DNA of 64,000 bases from Argyresthia goedartella (GCA_949825045.1 OX463824.1:26334501-26398500); one strand, 5' to 3'. Positions 30,911-42,718 are shown, numbered from the stretch's first letter. Made by a program: numbers and translations. Notes: a model not told the origin generated them from the sequence alone.

Positions 30911-31117
30911 TAACATAAACATTTACATAAAAGCACAAACAATGCTTCTGTCTCCACACTGGGATACCCTGTGTCGTGGGTACCAGACACACCGAGGTCA
31001 CACACTTATAAACATCCAAGACCTGGGGGTATTTCTTTTTGTTTGCGCCCAGCCGGGGATCGAACCCGGGATCTCTCGCTTAGTAGACAGAGCCACACCC
31101 GCTTCGGCACAGAGGTC
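30911..31117 (-). mobile_element. SINE B copy
   Basis: The minus strand begins GACCTCTGTGCCGAAGCGGG, has a perfect B box (GGTTCGATCCCCGG) and the shared body (CCAGGTCTTGGATGTTTATA). It is followed by the LINE-like short 3' words ATGTTTATGTT. Confidence 0.88.
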
Positions 31118-31275
31118 GTCATGGGAAATGAACCTTGTGTCATTAATCGTAAGAGCCATCAATGTGTCATCCAAGTGCCAAAATATCTTCTTAGCACTCT
31201 ACTTTAAGATTGGCATTGACGTAATGTGACATTCATTACTAGTTATAAATATTTTATTCTAGCAAAGACGATTTT

Positions 31276-31545
31276 TTTTTAATAGAAATGTATATTGAAA
31301 AATAGGGTGACGATTATTTATATTAACATTAATTTTTAATAAAAAATATATTTAAGGTGTTTTTATGTACAGTTACGCCCGAGGGACGATAGTTTATGTA
31401 TGACGCTTTGTTTTTAATAGAAATGTATAAAGAAAAGTAGGGTGACCATTATTTATATCAACATTAATTTTTAATAAAAAAATATATTTAAGGTGTTTTT
31501 ATGTACACCGAGGGACCATAGTTTATGTATCGCTTGTAAAAAATA
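31276..31545 (+). repeat. Tandem duplication, period about 135 bp
   Basis: AATAGAAATGTATA, TAGGGTGAC, ATTTATAT, AACATTAATTTTTAATAAAA and GGTGTTTTTATGTACA appear in the same order at 31281 and 31416. Each unit ends GAGGGAC.ATAGTTTATGTAT. Confidence 0.9.
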
Positions 31546-31744
31546 TGTTTATAAGCGTAGGGCGTAACTTTACAAAACAAACCCCTGTATATTGGTAGAC
31601 ATAGACAAAGACATATACATCGAAATCATTTATTTTATAATATTCATTACAAGCCAAACAGGTAGGATAACTAGGTATATTTTTTATATTTATATTTTTA
31701 AATATTTATCGCAATTCGGGGTGGTAGAGCCACTACTAGGCCCA

Positions 31745-31925
31745 TGTTTAACATAACATAACATTTACATACAGACATATACATTGCTTCTGGCCTCACA
31801 CTGGGATACCCGGTGTCGTGGCAACCAGATATAGCGACATCACAAACCTGTAAACATCCTAGATCTGGGTTTTTTATTCTTCCTCCCTAGCTAGGATTCG
31901 AACACCAGTGTGAGGTAAGCAATAA
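31745..31925 (-). mobile_element. SINE B copy, head degraded
   Basis: The shared body (CTGGTTGCCACGACACCGGG and neighbouring words on the minus strand) is clear. The head keeps only a B-box-like GTGTTCGAATCC. Confidence 0.7.
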
Positions 31926-33900
31926 AAGTTATCAGTTTTTATAATGCGAAAAAATTCAAAAGTCCGATGTCAAAATTCATTTAAAAACTAAAATGTGAAA
32001 CTAAAACTGAAACCAAATCATTATGTAGACCTGACAAATGCTAGACGATAAAACATTTTATGCATTAAAAGTTACCTACGTCGTTTGTGTTTCTTAGGCT
32101 TATAAAACATCTACAGCTTGGATGATTTCAGGTCCAGAAAATGCACTGACAATTTTTCATCTGATAAAATAGTCACAGCTGCATGTTCTAGATTTCCGTC
32201 CAGGTCCAAAAGTTATCCAGGCCTTACAAATATTGGGCTTCAAATAGTAATGTAGAGAAATATTTCCAATAAAAACAAACAACGTAGGTATCTTTTAATG
32301 GATAAATATTATTTCTTTTAGCATTTTCCAGGCCTACATGATGATTTTATTTCAGATTTAAGTAAATTTTAGTTTCGGACTTCTAAATTTGGAAGCTTTT
32401 ACAAACTGCTGACTTTTACTGCTAAGTTCACACCGGTGATTCGAATCCGGGATAGATAGTTTTATCATGGGAAATTACTAAACTAGTTCGCATACCATTC
32501 AAATTAGAATTCGTAACATGTCGTTATCCAAAGATGGCGCTGGAAGTTAGGCGATGGCGATTGTAATTAAAATGCCATGGCTTCGGTCAACATACTTCTA
32601 GATGGTACTTGGCACTAATCTTAGAATGTCATAATAAAATGTTGCAAAGTTGCAAATAGGTTGGTTTTTAGTAAATCTTTTTAATATTTACGATGTATAA
32701 AATTTAAATAAAGTTTCAAAAAAAAAACTATTATTTTTCTCTTCAAATTTAATCTCAATGAAATCTTGTAATATTGCAATAGTGCTACACCAAGCGAAAT
32801 CATTATGAACTAAACATGCTTTCCTAGCATCTGTGATTTCGCCGATGATATATGTGTTTTACGTGGTCTATCTGTATTGGTATAATATTATTGTATCTGT
32901 ACTATGTAAAGTTTTTTGATAACTCCATAATTCTCATTTTGGGCCGAGCGGGATATTAATTTATTAATTTGGGAACTGAGTCCAAAGCACGAAACATTTT
33001 ACATGACTTAGAAATATACCTAAAAATACGCTAATGTAATAATGTAGCCTAATCATGCAATTGTGTAAACTATTGGGTAGATAACATAGGTATCTTATAA
33101 ATTAGTAAAATTTACGATATAGGTAAAACAAATCATACTGGGATATTTCCATGGATATTATTAAAACTTGTGTTGGTGTGGAAATACGTGTCTGTGGGCG
33201 TGGGTGTATGTATGTTTTTGAAATTTATGAAATTCATGTTAAAGGTTATTAAATTCGTTGACAGCAATAACTTCCGTCACTATTTTCGTCATTAGCCTTT
33301 TAAAAAGGCCCGGCGATTGGAGGAAGATGTCCAACACTGAAAACATTTTGTTATAATGTTTTGTTTGTCCATGCGTGGCATGCGGTGGCTGACGGAGTTG
33401 ACAACGTAGTTTGTGCGAGCCAGAGGTTCGTTGAAAAGTGTGCTGTGACGAGTACGGGTTGACGGAGCATTCAGCCTGAGTAAAATCGATAAAAATATAT
33501 ATACGAATGATTAAAAAAAAAGATGTGTAAGCTTAGGAGTACTATTCGGTATGATACGGACGGTTGATTTAAAACTTACATTACCGAATCACTATTTTAT
33601 CATCATGCGAGTATACTAAGCATGTAGAAGGAATCTATATTGTTTAATATACATATGTATCACTAGGCTTCCTTGCAACCCCGAGAATACTCACATTGGA
33701 TTAGGCTGTGGTTGTGAAGGGTTCTGGCATTGTTTTCTTAGGAGTTAAGACGTATTAATAGGTTTCACAACTGTCGGATTTGGTGTCACGACCTTACACC
33801 GTTATGGGTTTGGCAGATTATTAGAGCGATGGGCGCGGCTTGGTAGATTATTAAAATGATAATTTACTCGACTTTTTGATTCAATTTTCCGTGTTCATTT
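31926..33900. other. Long stretch without recognised gene
   Basis: About 2 kb of AT-rich sequence. Short frames are all below the length expected by chance in such composition or lack motifs. It may hold intron or intergenic host DNA. Confidence 0.35.
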
Positions 33901-33916
33901 CATTTTAGGGGTCACA

Positions 33917-34234
33917 GTGCACCTGGCCCATTGGAGCGGGCCTTTGAGTGTATCCCCTGCATCTATTCTTCAGAAGAGTGAAGTGAAGAAGTCTCTTCTA
34001 TTCCAACCATCCTCCTGCACCAGCTGGAGTAGTTATTGCAAACCCATTGACTACTGTACGGATGTGAAAACCACAACTTTTACGCCACCAATGCAATCAA
34101 CAACACTCCAACAATTCCAAGCTCGCTACATTGAGCAGTTGACAGGTTCATTCCGCCCCGTCGACATTTCAAATCGTGTCTGTCGCCCGAGTAGATTACG
34201 TAGATTGATGTCTGTCGATGCCAGCCGCTGGTGA
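33917..34234 (+). CDS. Hypothetical open frame, possibly an exon
   Basis: A 105-codon frame preceded by a pyrimidine-rich TTCATTTCATTTTAG that would suit a splice acceptor. The product (for example SCTSWSSYCKPIDYC and YIEQLTGSFRPVD) is not from a family I recognise. No second exon could be linked. It may be a chance frame. Confidence 0.2.
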   Translation: MHLAHWSGPLSVSPASILQKSEVKKSLLFQPSSCTSWSSYCKPIDYCTDVKTTTFTPPMQSTTLQQFQARYIEQLTGSFRPVDISNRVCRPSRLRRLMSVDASRW

Positions 34235-34541
34235 CTGATCGTTGATGGCAGGATGGCCCTGCACTGATAGGGCATCGAAGTTTGAGCCAGATAATTTGTA
34301 CATTATTTCAGCGATGTTCATCGGATGAATGTGGTAGATAAGGGTAGAGGGCGCCTTAACAAACAAAAAAATACTTATATAATGGTATTCTAAAAAGTCA
34401 CGTTTGTGAGATAATTGGAATTAAGAATTGATGCTCTCAAATATTTATCTTCAATTCCAATCAACATTTTTTCTTTCTTTAAGTTTCATAGTCTCACGTT
34501 TGCCACAATCATCTTGCGCCAGAGGAACATAGGATGGGGGC

Positions 34542-34760
34542 CTTCTTCATCATCATCATCATTATCATCATCATTAGTATAGATCTTTAGTATATCATCG
34601 GACCATCGGGCAGGTGGTCTGCCTACTAGCCTTGTCGCTCCCCTTGGCCACCACTCTGTGACTGGTTTCGTCCACTGTCCGTCATTCCGTCCGCTTACCT
34701 ACATCTTCGACCATCATCTTCCGTCGAATTTCGATATTTGGCACGCTTTCAACGTTCCAT
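34542..34760 (-). mobile_element. RTE-like LINE C-terminal fragment with (CAT)n at its 3' end
   Basis: The minus strand near 34590-34660 reads WPRGATRLVGRPPARWSDDI, the conserved C-terminal motif of RTE-like ORF2 proteins (compare GRQITRWADDI at 17738-19888). A CATCATCAT microsatellite at 34546-34576 lies at the 3' side. Severely 5' truncated. Confidence 0.75.
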
Positions 34761-35934
34761 TGCTCGTTAGGCTATCTTGATTTGGTGCATAACTTGCTTA
34801 GTGAGGTGTCTTCAATGCCATCTATTTTTTTTTGTTAGCCTATATGGTGTTTCACTGCTTTCAAAAGTCCTCGCCGGTTTGAGTCCACACATCTCTAAAC
34901 GAAGCTTTATCGATCCATCTAACGGATTTTGAAAAAAAAAATGGGTAGAAATAATTGTAACGACTGACCTGGCTAACTGAGACGACAACACATTTTTTCT
35001 ACCATAAAGTGGCAACCTACCAACTGTCATTTTATCCTCCATTTAATTTCAGGGCTAAGTTACCTGTTACCAACTGGTTCACTTCACTTTGAGCAGCCCG
35101 CTAGTTCTGGCTTAGTCGCTATAGTTTAGTGAAGCTGAAGAGAAAAGTAACTGCAACTGAGCGAGCCTAGTAGTCATTCTACATGGGCCAGTAAAAAACG
35201 CAGCGTCAGTTCAATGCTCTGAGGAATCACCAGGGTGTCAATTCTACTATTTGCTTCCCCTATTGCTTACCTGTTGGTTACTAGGGAATGCTCGGCTAAA
35301 AAAATTCTTTTAGTTATCATAATTTCATGAATGAATTCTAAAAGCAACATGGCTTATCTTTGTCAACGTTAGTGGCAGATAAACCCCAAGAGAATGGCGG
35401 TATCGAATACCCGCGCCCATGTATGCCTTTGCCAACTCGTATGGGAAATAGCAAAACGCTATGTGACGTTTATATGTGACTACCAAAATAGATTTGACAA
35501 AAAAGATTTTCACTTTCACAACATTTTGGGCAGCTACAGTACCACAACAGACACACGAAAGGCAAGTCGAACGAGTAGAGTCAACACCAAAGTACCCCAC
35601 GCGGGCGCCCGCTGAATTTTTAACGAACGCTCCTTCTTCCAAATTGAAAAAGAAACCGCCTTGCATAAATTCGCAGCAATGACTGAGCGAGATTTGTCCT
35701 TTTCTTGACTTTGCTCAAAAAGGGCCTCCAAGTTTGCCTTTCCTGTTCGAGTTTGTTTTAGGATACGTTTTTTTTGTTTGTAATTTAAGAATCACGGCCG
35801 CATTTTTCATTATTTTGTGGCCTTTGAAGACGCGTGTTTTTTTTGGAATCGTGACTTTTTATCTCGAGGTTGTACTCAGCCAATTATTTGTTGGCATCTC
35901 TATAGAACGCGCAATTCAAATGAGATAATTAGTT
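34761..35934. other. No gene recognised, one SINE A body trace
   Basis: The only recognisable item is a short SINE A body trace at about 35405-35460 (TGCCTTTGCCAACTCGTATG and GGAAATAGCAAAACG). Overlapping frames on both strands at 35325-35731 have no family match. Confidence 0.35.
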
Positions 35935-36310
35935 GGAGCGCTCCATGGTCTAGAGGGTTTCACGCTTGCTTCTCACGCAGGAGATGCAGGTTCGATTCTG
36001 GTGATGTCAACCAATGAGAAAAGTAATTTTTCTGAAGTACATTATCAGACATTCCGTATTTCGGATGATACGTTAGGCTGTAGGTCCCAGCTACTATCGC
36101 TATTGTTTGTAGTAATAGTTGTAAAGCTGTCAGAGGCCCTCATGGAGTAGCTTGAAGACTTCTGACAGTCGGGTTGGCCACTAGCCCGACACCCCAACCC
36201 GCACTGAGCCAGTTTGGTGGAATACGGCTCAATCTCATAACTATCCGGGTATAAGATTGAGCCAACGCCCCTCCGTGTGGACCTCTATGGGCTACATTTA
36301 TATTAGATTT
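35935..36310 (+). mobile_element. SINE with SINE A head but different body (SINE A2)
   Basis: The head CATGGTCTAGAGGG..., CACGCTTGCTTCTCACGC and the B box CAGGTTCGATTCTGG match the head of the SINE at 56946. From about 36040 the body differs: GGATGATACGTTAGGCTGTA, CTGTCAGAGGCCCTCATGGA and CCACTAGCCCGACACCCCAA. The 3' boundary is uncertain. Confidence 0.8.
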
Positions 36311-36631
36311 GTTTGGTATGAAGCTACAAGTATGGAAGCTAAATGGTATTGGTTTCAACAGCGGTTTAGATGTACAATATCAACAATATATCAAGTAACT
36401 AGTTATATCTGATATTATTTTAGCATGTACGAGTACAAGCGTTTAATTGTAATACCTATAAGTACGGGTACCTATATTGTTATTACTGGCAGTGCGTGGG
36501 GTATTTAAAAGACAAAATGCTACACCCATAGCAATTAACTGAGAAGATTACTGCGGTAAGGAAGCGATGAGGAGAGGTGTGTTTCCGTGACGCCGGTATG
36601 GTGCGAGACTTCAACAGATAAATAGAATAAT

Positions 36632-36827
36632 ATAACATTACATTTACATACAGGAAAATTGCATCTGTCCCCACACAACAGGTAGGACAACCTGAGTCGT
36701 GGGAACCAGAAACAGCGACGTTGTGTCGCGTAAACATCCAAAACCTGGGGATTTTTTTACCTCCCGGGATTCGAACCCGGGACCTCTCGCTTCGGAAGCA
36801 CAGTCTTGACCGCTAGACCATAGAGGT
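36632..36827 (-). mobile_element. SINE B copy with a well-preserved tRNA-like head
   Basis: Minus strand: GACCTCTATGGTCTAGCGGTC (A box), CTTCCGAAGCGAGAGG, and a T arm CCCGGGTTCGAATCCCGGG with full pairing. The SINE B body follows. The head is close to a tRNA but the acceptor stem lacks a full partner, so it is part of the SINE. Confidence 0.88.
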
Positions 36828-37941
36828 CGTCCAACTATAGTGGTCAGTAGTGGATCAGTTTAGTATATAATGTCACGAGGAAGAGAAGAATATTCTTGAG
36901 ACTTGGATGTGTATTAAGTGTGTGACTCATGGTAACCCATCGTAGGACCAGGTTACCACAATCTTTTTCCGATTCAAATTAGGTTCAAAACAAGAACATC
37001 ACCATGGCAACCATTTCCATTACAATTCGCCAAAATGGGCTTTGTTTACCTAACACCAAGACTTGTTTTAAGACAGCCACGGTAATTTTGCGGATCAAAT
37101 TAGGTTCCTAATCTGGATCGGCATAAGACATTGTGGTAACCCTTCAGACGTAATGCTTGTGATAGTTTATGTGTATGTTTATCTTGTAGTTCGGTGTCAA
37201 AACACTCGTTTAGACATGAGTCTAAATAAGCCAATGAGGGGGCGACGACAAAACGAGATCGAGTTAACCCCTGACCGAATACTAACTAACGCATTTGATT
37301 TCATAGATTTTGAACTAAATTCCCAAGCGAAAAGGTTGAAAATTGCGATCCATTTCGGGTAAGGTTGTGCATTCATGCTTTGTGAATAAAGAATTGTACA
37401 CTGACTGACTCTGGCTAAACGTCAGATAAACAGCGCATAAAGGAAATCCCGGATTTAAATGCCTTAAGCTTTTAAGAACCGAGGAAGAGCATGAATACCA
37501 TTTGTGGACGTTTTCTATTTTGACCGACATCTCGAATGCGCCGCGACATGTTTTGTATCTTAGTTTCGTGAATAAAATATGGTTTCGGGTTCAAATTACG
37601 TTGCGAATGCCTATTTATGACCGACTTTTGGATTGAATGATTAAAGGAGGCGGTTTCTAAAGCAGGGATACCTATCCATCTACTAAGCTAGATATTGGGA
37701 GGCAGTTGCTCACGTCTGAAGGAAATACTTGGATCCTACACTCCATCACTTTCTTCCGGGTAGTGCTAAGGAGCAACAAATTATTCTCAAGACGTTAATT
37801 TGCAGGTTCTCAACAGGGAACGTGACCAAATTGTGATCTTTCAAATACACTTGATACTGGCACAATCTTAAGAGGTAATGTTAAGACGCAAAAATAAAAG
37901 AAGAAAAAGTTGTTGGTGTGTGATATGGTATTTATAGGTTA
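36828..37941. other. No gene recognised
   Basis: No protein family or RNA motif recognised in about 1.1 kb. Confidence 0.35.
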
Positions 37942-38155
37942 CTAGCTGATGCCCGCAATTTCATCTGCGTGTTCCTAGGAATTATCATTAGCCGAGATAA
38001 CGTTACCCTCCTTCTGGTGCAGTCGAATAAAAAGTATCCTATATGTTAATCTAGCTCTTAGACTACCTCTGTGCTAAATTTCATTTAAATACGTTCAGCC
38101 GTTTTAGCGAGATTGGGGCACAAACACACAAACATCCAAACATCATAATATCGTT
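37942..38155 (-). mobile_element. Short non-autonomous Helitron-like element
   Basis: On the minus strand the sequence opens with ATATTATGATGTTTGGATG and GTTTGTGTGTTTGTGCC, runs through AAACGGCTGAACGTATTTAA and TAGGATACTTTTTATTC, and closes with GCGGGCATCAGCTAGT. This is the same plan as the 57998 Helitron (AATATTATAA..., AAACGGCTGGACGG, TTTTATCCCGAA, ...AAAAGCTAGT). It has no coding capacity. Confidence 0.7.
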
Positions 38156-38884
38156 AAATGATGTATCAGGCAGGTTAAGTTATATTTTATCCTGTCCACT
38201 CGCTTATGAACACCTAGTATGGACTTGGAATGCTATTTATATTTATTTTTATAAAATAATGACTACTACCCACTATTATTTTTTATTAGTACAATACTGA
38301 TAGGAAAAAGAGCATAAACGTACCTTCTCTCTGGTATCTCACACTTTATTGGTCGACTGACTGAGTAAATGAAAAAAATAAAATAATCGGTAATGTAGCT
38401 GGCCGCCATGACAATTTGGCTTTTTATAGCTATATTTTTTATGGCTATTGAGAGGGTTAAGTAGGGGTTGCTAGTAGGGGTCATTCTGAGATCAAAAGTA
38501 GATACTTTCACTATTAAACCGATTCAACTCTATTGTGTACTTTCCCATACAAAACGACGAGCCGTTCGGCCTAGAATGTTTGAAGAAGAAGAAAAATAAG
38601 CTGATCTGATCAAATCGGTTCCATAACGAAAGTTGTTAAGAATGTCGTCCCAAACTACCCATTAAAATTTGAGTCACCTTTCTGTTACACCTGAATAAAA
38701 TTTTATGTCATTACATTACTTTATCATAATATACTTCATAACAAACTTCAATCCCCATTAGGGGATGAATTACGCTAAATCCCTTCTTCTTAGTACTACC
38801 CAACGCTAGGCGAGTATAAGAAACACCTGTACAAAGCTTCGTGTCTACAGGAGCAGCGGTTTAGGCTTTACGTTGATATATCCC
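38156..38884. other. No gene recognised
   Basis: AT-rich sequence without a recognised feature. Confidence 0.35.
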
Positions 38885-39005
38885 ATCCTGTCTAGGTTTG
38901 CTGGAAGAAATCTCTTTTTAGAGATAACCTCGCCTTTATAAGTGTTTATGTTTTTAACCGTGCAATAAGTATTGAAGATGTATTAGTAAGTCAGTCAGTC
39001 AGTCA
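38885..39005 (+). mobile_element. LINE family L-a 3' end with (CAGT)n tail
   Basis: TTTGCTGGAAGAAATCTCTT, TTTAGAGATAACCTCGCC and GTGCAATAAGTATTGAAG match the 3' region at 3040-3135. The tail is AGTCAGTCAGTCAGTCA. Confidence 0.78.
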
Positions 39006-39030
39006 AGATTTGAATTGTATAAGTATAGAT

Positions 39031-39377
39031 GTCACCGTAAGATAGTCAAAACCGTTAGCTGATAAACTTACGCGTTAGTTGATCAACTATCGACAGATAG
39101 TAAACCAGACCGACAGGGTTTAGAATTTACGTTTCTTTGTTCTTACATGTCAAACTAACACGAAGACTTTAGTCTTCACCTAAGCTACCGCAGTGTTTGC
39201 CCTGGTATTTCGTTTGCTATTCAAGTTTGAAACAGTTTACTATTGAACGGTTTAACCGTTACTAACGCGACATATAGTAAGCAGCACGATACAGTTTACT
39301 ATCTGTCGATAGTTGACCAACAGCCGAGGAAGAAACGTTAGTTTATCAACTAACGTTTTTGACAATCTTACGGTGAG
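39031..39377. mobile_element. MITE A, copy 3
   Basis: Ends GTCACCGTAAGATAGTC and CAATCTTACGGTGAG, arms of about 80 bp, and a possible 6-bp target duplication ATAGAT (39025-39030 and 39378-39383). The core is in reverse orientation relative to copy 2 and its hairpin is reduced to GAAGACTTTAGTCTTC (39162-39177). Confidence 0.85.
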
Positions 39378-39789
39378 ATAGATAACAACATTTTCCAATA
39401 CTAAATAGCAGAGAAACAGTCGCGGCCTGTATAACTCGTCTGTAACTGCACGAGCAGCATGACATCAGATAAAGTGATAAACCTCGGGACTTGTAAGTCA
39501 CTTTCACGCACTTTGAGAATTTCGCTTTACGTTGAACATAAAGAAAAATTGCAGCAGCCCTAAGTCTTGTGTTGAAGAGTCTCATTAACTTTGACAAGGA
39601 GGTAAGGTCAGACGTAAAATGGGCTGGCACAGAAATGTGTAATCATATTTAAAGTGGCAACCTTGATTAGGGTGATAACTCATATGTTACTCTCTAGAAA
39701 GGTGATATGATTAACTTTATCTTTAGTTAACTTGGTCCTTTTATAGTTTTTAGGGTTGCGTATTTTGAAAGAAATAAAGGAATTCTTAT

Positions 39790-40345
39790 ACAACACTATA
39801 TTTTTTCTCAGGAAAGCGTGCAGACATCAAAATGAAATTGATAAAAATTACTCAAGTTTATGAACCCTTGGAGCTGCGAAAAATTCAAACATATAGGTCC
39901 ACGCAAACAAAAAATACTGTCGTTCCAAATTCCAAATTTACTGAACCTGCCAAACTTGCTTGATACTCGCAAGGGAATCAAAACCCATAGGGTACTTCCG
40001 GTTGCAAATTACACAAGTAAAAGGAAAGATCCGGAAAATGTAAATTTCTGTCTGTGTGCCTATACCTCTATGAAGATGATTTTTCTCAGGGACACGTAAA
40101 GGTATAAAGATGAAACTTATAGCAATTACTCAAGTCTGTAGTATCTTAAAGTAGTGAAAAAATCAAATATATAGATCAAGGCAATAAAAAATAGCGCCGT
40201 TTATGTCACAATTTTGCTTAATTTGCTTTATACTCGTAAGGGAATCAAAATCTATAGGGTACTTCCCGTTGACCTGGAATCATGAACTTTGGCAAAAAGC
40301 AAGGTCTTATAGCCCAAATAAAGGATAAAATCCAAAAATTTTGTA
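39790..40345 (+). repeat. Diverged tandem duplication, period about 275 bp
   Basis: TCTCAGG...A.CGTG, AAATTACTCAAGT-like, TACTCGCAAGGGAATCAAAA and ATAGGGTACTTCC occur in the same order from about 39808 and from about 40083. No coding meaning is evident. Confidence 0.7.
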
Positions 40346-40399
40346 GTTTGATCACAAAAAAGTTTTTGGTAGTCTAGTTGTAGACCCTATCGTAAACGT

Positions 40400-40610
40400 A
40401 TCTAAAAGCTTCCGTACCCTCACCTGTCCTACAGGAGATGCAGGTTCAAATCCCGGTGCTGACCACGAACCTATGCCTTTTGCGGGAAAAGGGTCGCGCT
40501 ATGTATGTTACTGTACAATTACCTACCTGTTATATTAATACGTACTTAATTTATACTAGCTGCCCGTGGGCAGGTCTTCGCATGCGCGTTTTTAGGCTTC
40601 TCATAGATTA
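40400..40610. repeat. SINE A head trace and Helitron 3' end trace
   Basis: CCTACAGGAGATGCAGGTTC followed by AAATCCCGG near 40430 resembles the 3' half of the SINE A head with its B box. ACTAGCTGCCCGTGGGCAGG near 40556 resembles a reversed Helitron 3' end. Confidence 0.45.
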
Positions 40611-41280
40611 TGACCAGAAAATTGGACGTCTTTTTAAAGTACCTAAGCATCATCATGATCAATTCAGTTCAATATCGATATAATTTTGTTGGGAATGGAC
40701 TTTTCCAGATAGAATCCAAAACAGTTTCGCGTCCCAGTGCAGACAAATGGCCGCTTCAAATAGAGAAATGAGGTCGAATCCAACTGACACACCTCTACAA
40801 GCAAGCACGTTTTTCTCTCGCTTGATTAAGGCACAGATATTCGATATTTCAGCCTACACGTAAGTAAACAGCCTATAATTTATATGCAGTCTGATGATGG
40901 TGTTATGCAATACAACCAAATTGAGAACGCCCCGTTTTAAAGTCGGTTAAAAAGCAGAAATAATTTCCAGGACTGGATTCCCGTGATCGACGATCTTTTT
41001 CCACATACATGACATACGTACATAATAGCTATCTACAAGTCCGACTCGCACTTGTCCGTTTATTAACTTTAAGGGCCGAAAGTGTTCCAGCACTAATCTC
41101 GGGTTAACTTTCACATACCATATAAAATCTATGGAATGTCAAAGTTGACTCGCTTTTTATCTTGAAGAGTTATGTCATTTTAGGAGTAATTTAAGTGTTT
41201 TATATAAGCCCAATTAATAATTTTACGGATTCAACTTTAATTTCAAAATTAAGAATTAAATAACTGACTAAACGTGCGTG

Positions 41281-41340
41281 GGCGCAACTGTGCATCTGCC
41301 ACCTCGTATGGGAAAATGCGTAATGTTATGTTTCTTTATA
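41281..41340 (+). repeat. SINE A body fragment
   Basis: GGGCGCAACTGTGCATCTGC, CACCTCGTATGGGAAAATGC and GTAATGTTATG match the end of the SINE A body. Confidence 0.7.
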
Positions 41341-41692
41341 GGAAACAACAAGGGATTCCAACACCACAACGCAATAACTAGATAAGGACATTGCTTTGCA
41401 TTGCACATTACCCCTTTCTACTTAAGACATGCCTTTTACACCCTATTTTAGGCGAACGCTCACATTTCACAGCCAATTAATCAGATAACAATCTAAGAAT
41501 GAGCGAAAAGCTTCTCGGTCCAATTTATAGATCTAGATTTTTTATCGTTATGATGACGACGATGATGTGGTCCGACTGATTTCGGTCATGGCGACTGCTT
41601 CTGTAGCCAATCTTCCTTATGAAGCACCCCATTAATACATTTATCTACACACGTATCATAAACCCTCTTTACTGCGTCCAAAAACCAAATTC

Positions 41693-42718
41693 CAAATTAC
41701 AAATGTCTTTATTACTGTAGATATTTACATATACTTAGCAATCGTCATTTTTTGCCACTCCTCTACATTGGACCACTGTGGGAGAAGGAGGGCGTAGAAA
41801 CTCCCACAGATTGATTTTTAGATCTCTTTTTAAAAATTGCTTATGCCTAACTAATACAAAATATAATATTTAGTCATTATCATAATTAATAAGCAGGAAT
41901 AAATAATTACAAAATTATTAACAGCAAGGTCTGTGTTGAGCCAGATTAACCCCAAACAGACCCATCATTTAAGTAATCTTGAACATTGTAATATCCCTTT
42001 TTCGACAAAGTCGCTTTAACATGGATTTTAAATTGCTCAAATGGCAATTTCAAGATCTCCAGAGGTATCTTGTTGTAGTAGAGAATGCACTGACCCTTGA
42101 AAGAATTGCTTACCTTCACGAGTCTAAACCGGGGCGCAAGTAGTCTGCGATTATTTCTTAGGTTAACATTACAGCTATCGCTAAGTTTGGGAAATTTTGT
42201 AAGGTTCTTGCGTACATACATTATATTTTCGAAAAAAAATTGACTAGCTACAGTAAGTATGTCAATTCCTTTAAAAAGCTGTCTTAAGGAGTCTGTGCGT
42301 TTTAAATTATAAATTGCTCGAATAGCTAAACTATTTTTATTTTACAGAAAAGTAAAATAAAAATAGTTTGAATATCCGCTGCTTTCCCCCACAACAAGAT
42401 ACCATAGGACATGACACTATGAAAGTAACTAAAATATACTAGCCTAGTTGTAGCCACATCCGGGTTTTGTCTGATGTTCCTAACAGCGTAAGCCGCAGAA
42501 CTTAACTTACCAGCCAATTTTTCTATGTGGGGTCCCCACTGCAAGTTGTTATCAATGGTTATTCCAAGAAACTTCGTGTCATTTACTAATTCTAACGTAT
42601 TGCTGTCCAACACTAAACTGATCCCAACTTGCCTGACATTTGGAAGTGAGAATTTGATACATTTGGTTTTAGCAGCATTTAACAATAAATTGTTAACTGT
42701 GAACCAATTCAAGGTTAA
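41693..42718 (-). mobile_element. LINE 2 family, 5'-truncated copy inserted in repeat X
   Basis: Reads on the minus strand from NWFTVNNLLLNAAKTKCIKF through NDTKFLGITIDNNLQWGPHI, AYAVRNIRQNPDVATTRLVY and LWGKAADIQTIFILL, then after a disturbance to LAPRFRLVKVSNSFKGQ and GYYNVQDYLNDGSVWG with a stop at 41946. The usual 3' region follows. It is the C-terminal third of ORF2. An inverted duplication at 42328-42369 breaks the frame. Confidence 0.88.
42328..42369. repeat. Perfect inverted duplication inside the LINE 2 copy
   Basis: 18-bp arms AAACTATTTTTATTTTAC and its exact reverse complement around AGAAAA. The related LINE 2 copy at 23426-23455 has only one arm, so the second arm was gained here. 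Confidence 0.93.

Noticed and set aside
35325..35731. Overlapping frames on both strands
   Set aside because: They are short, have no family resemblance and partly cover a SINE A trace.
36765..36827. Possible tRNA gene on the minus strand with a perfect T arm
   Set aside because: It is directly joined to the SINE B body shared by four other copies and lacks a complete acceptor stem.
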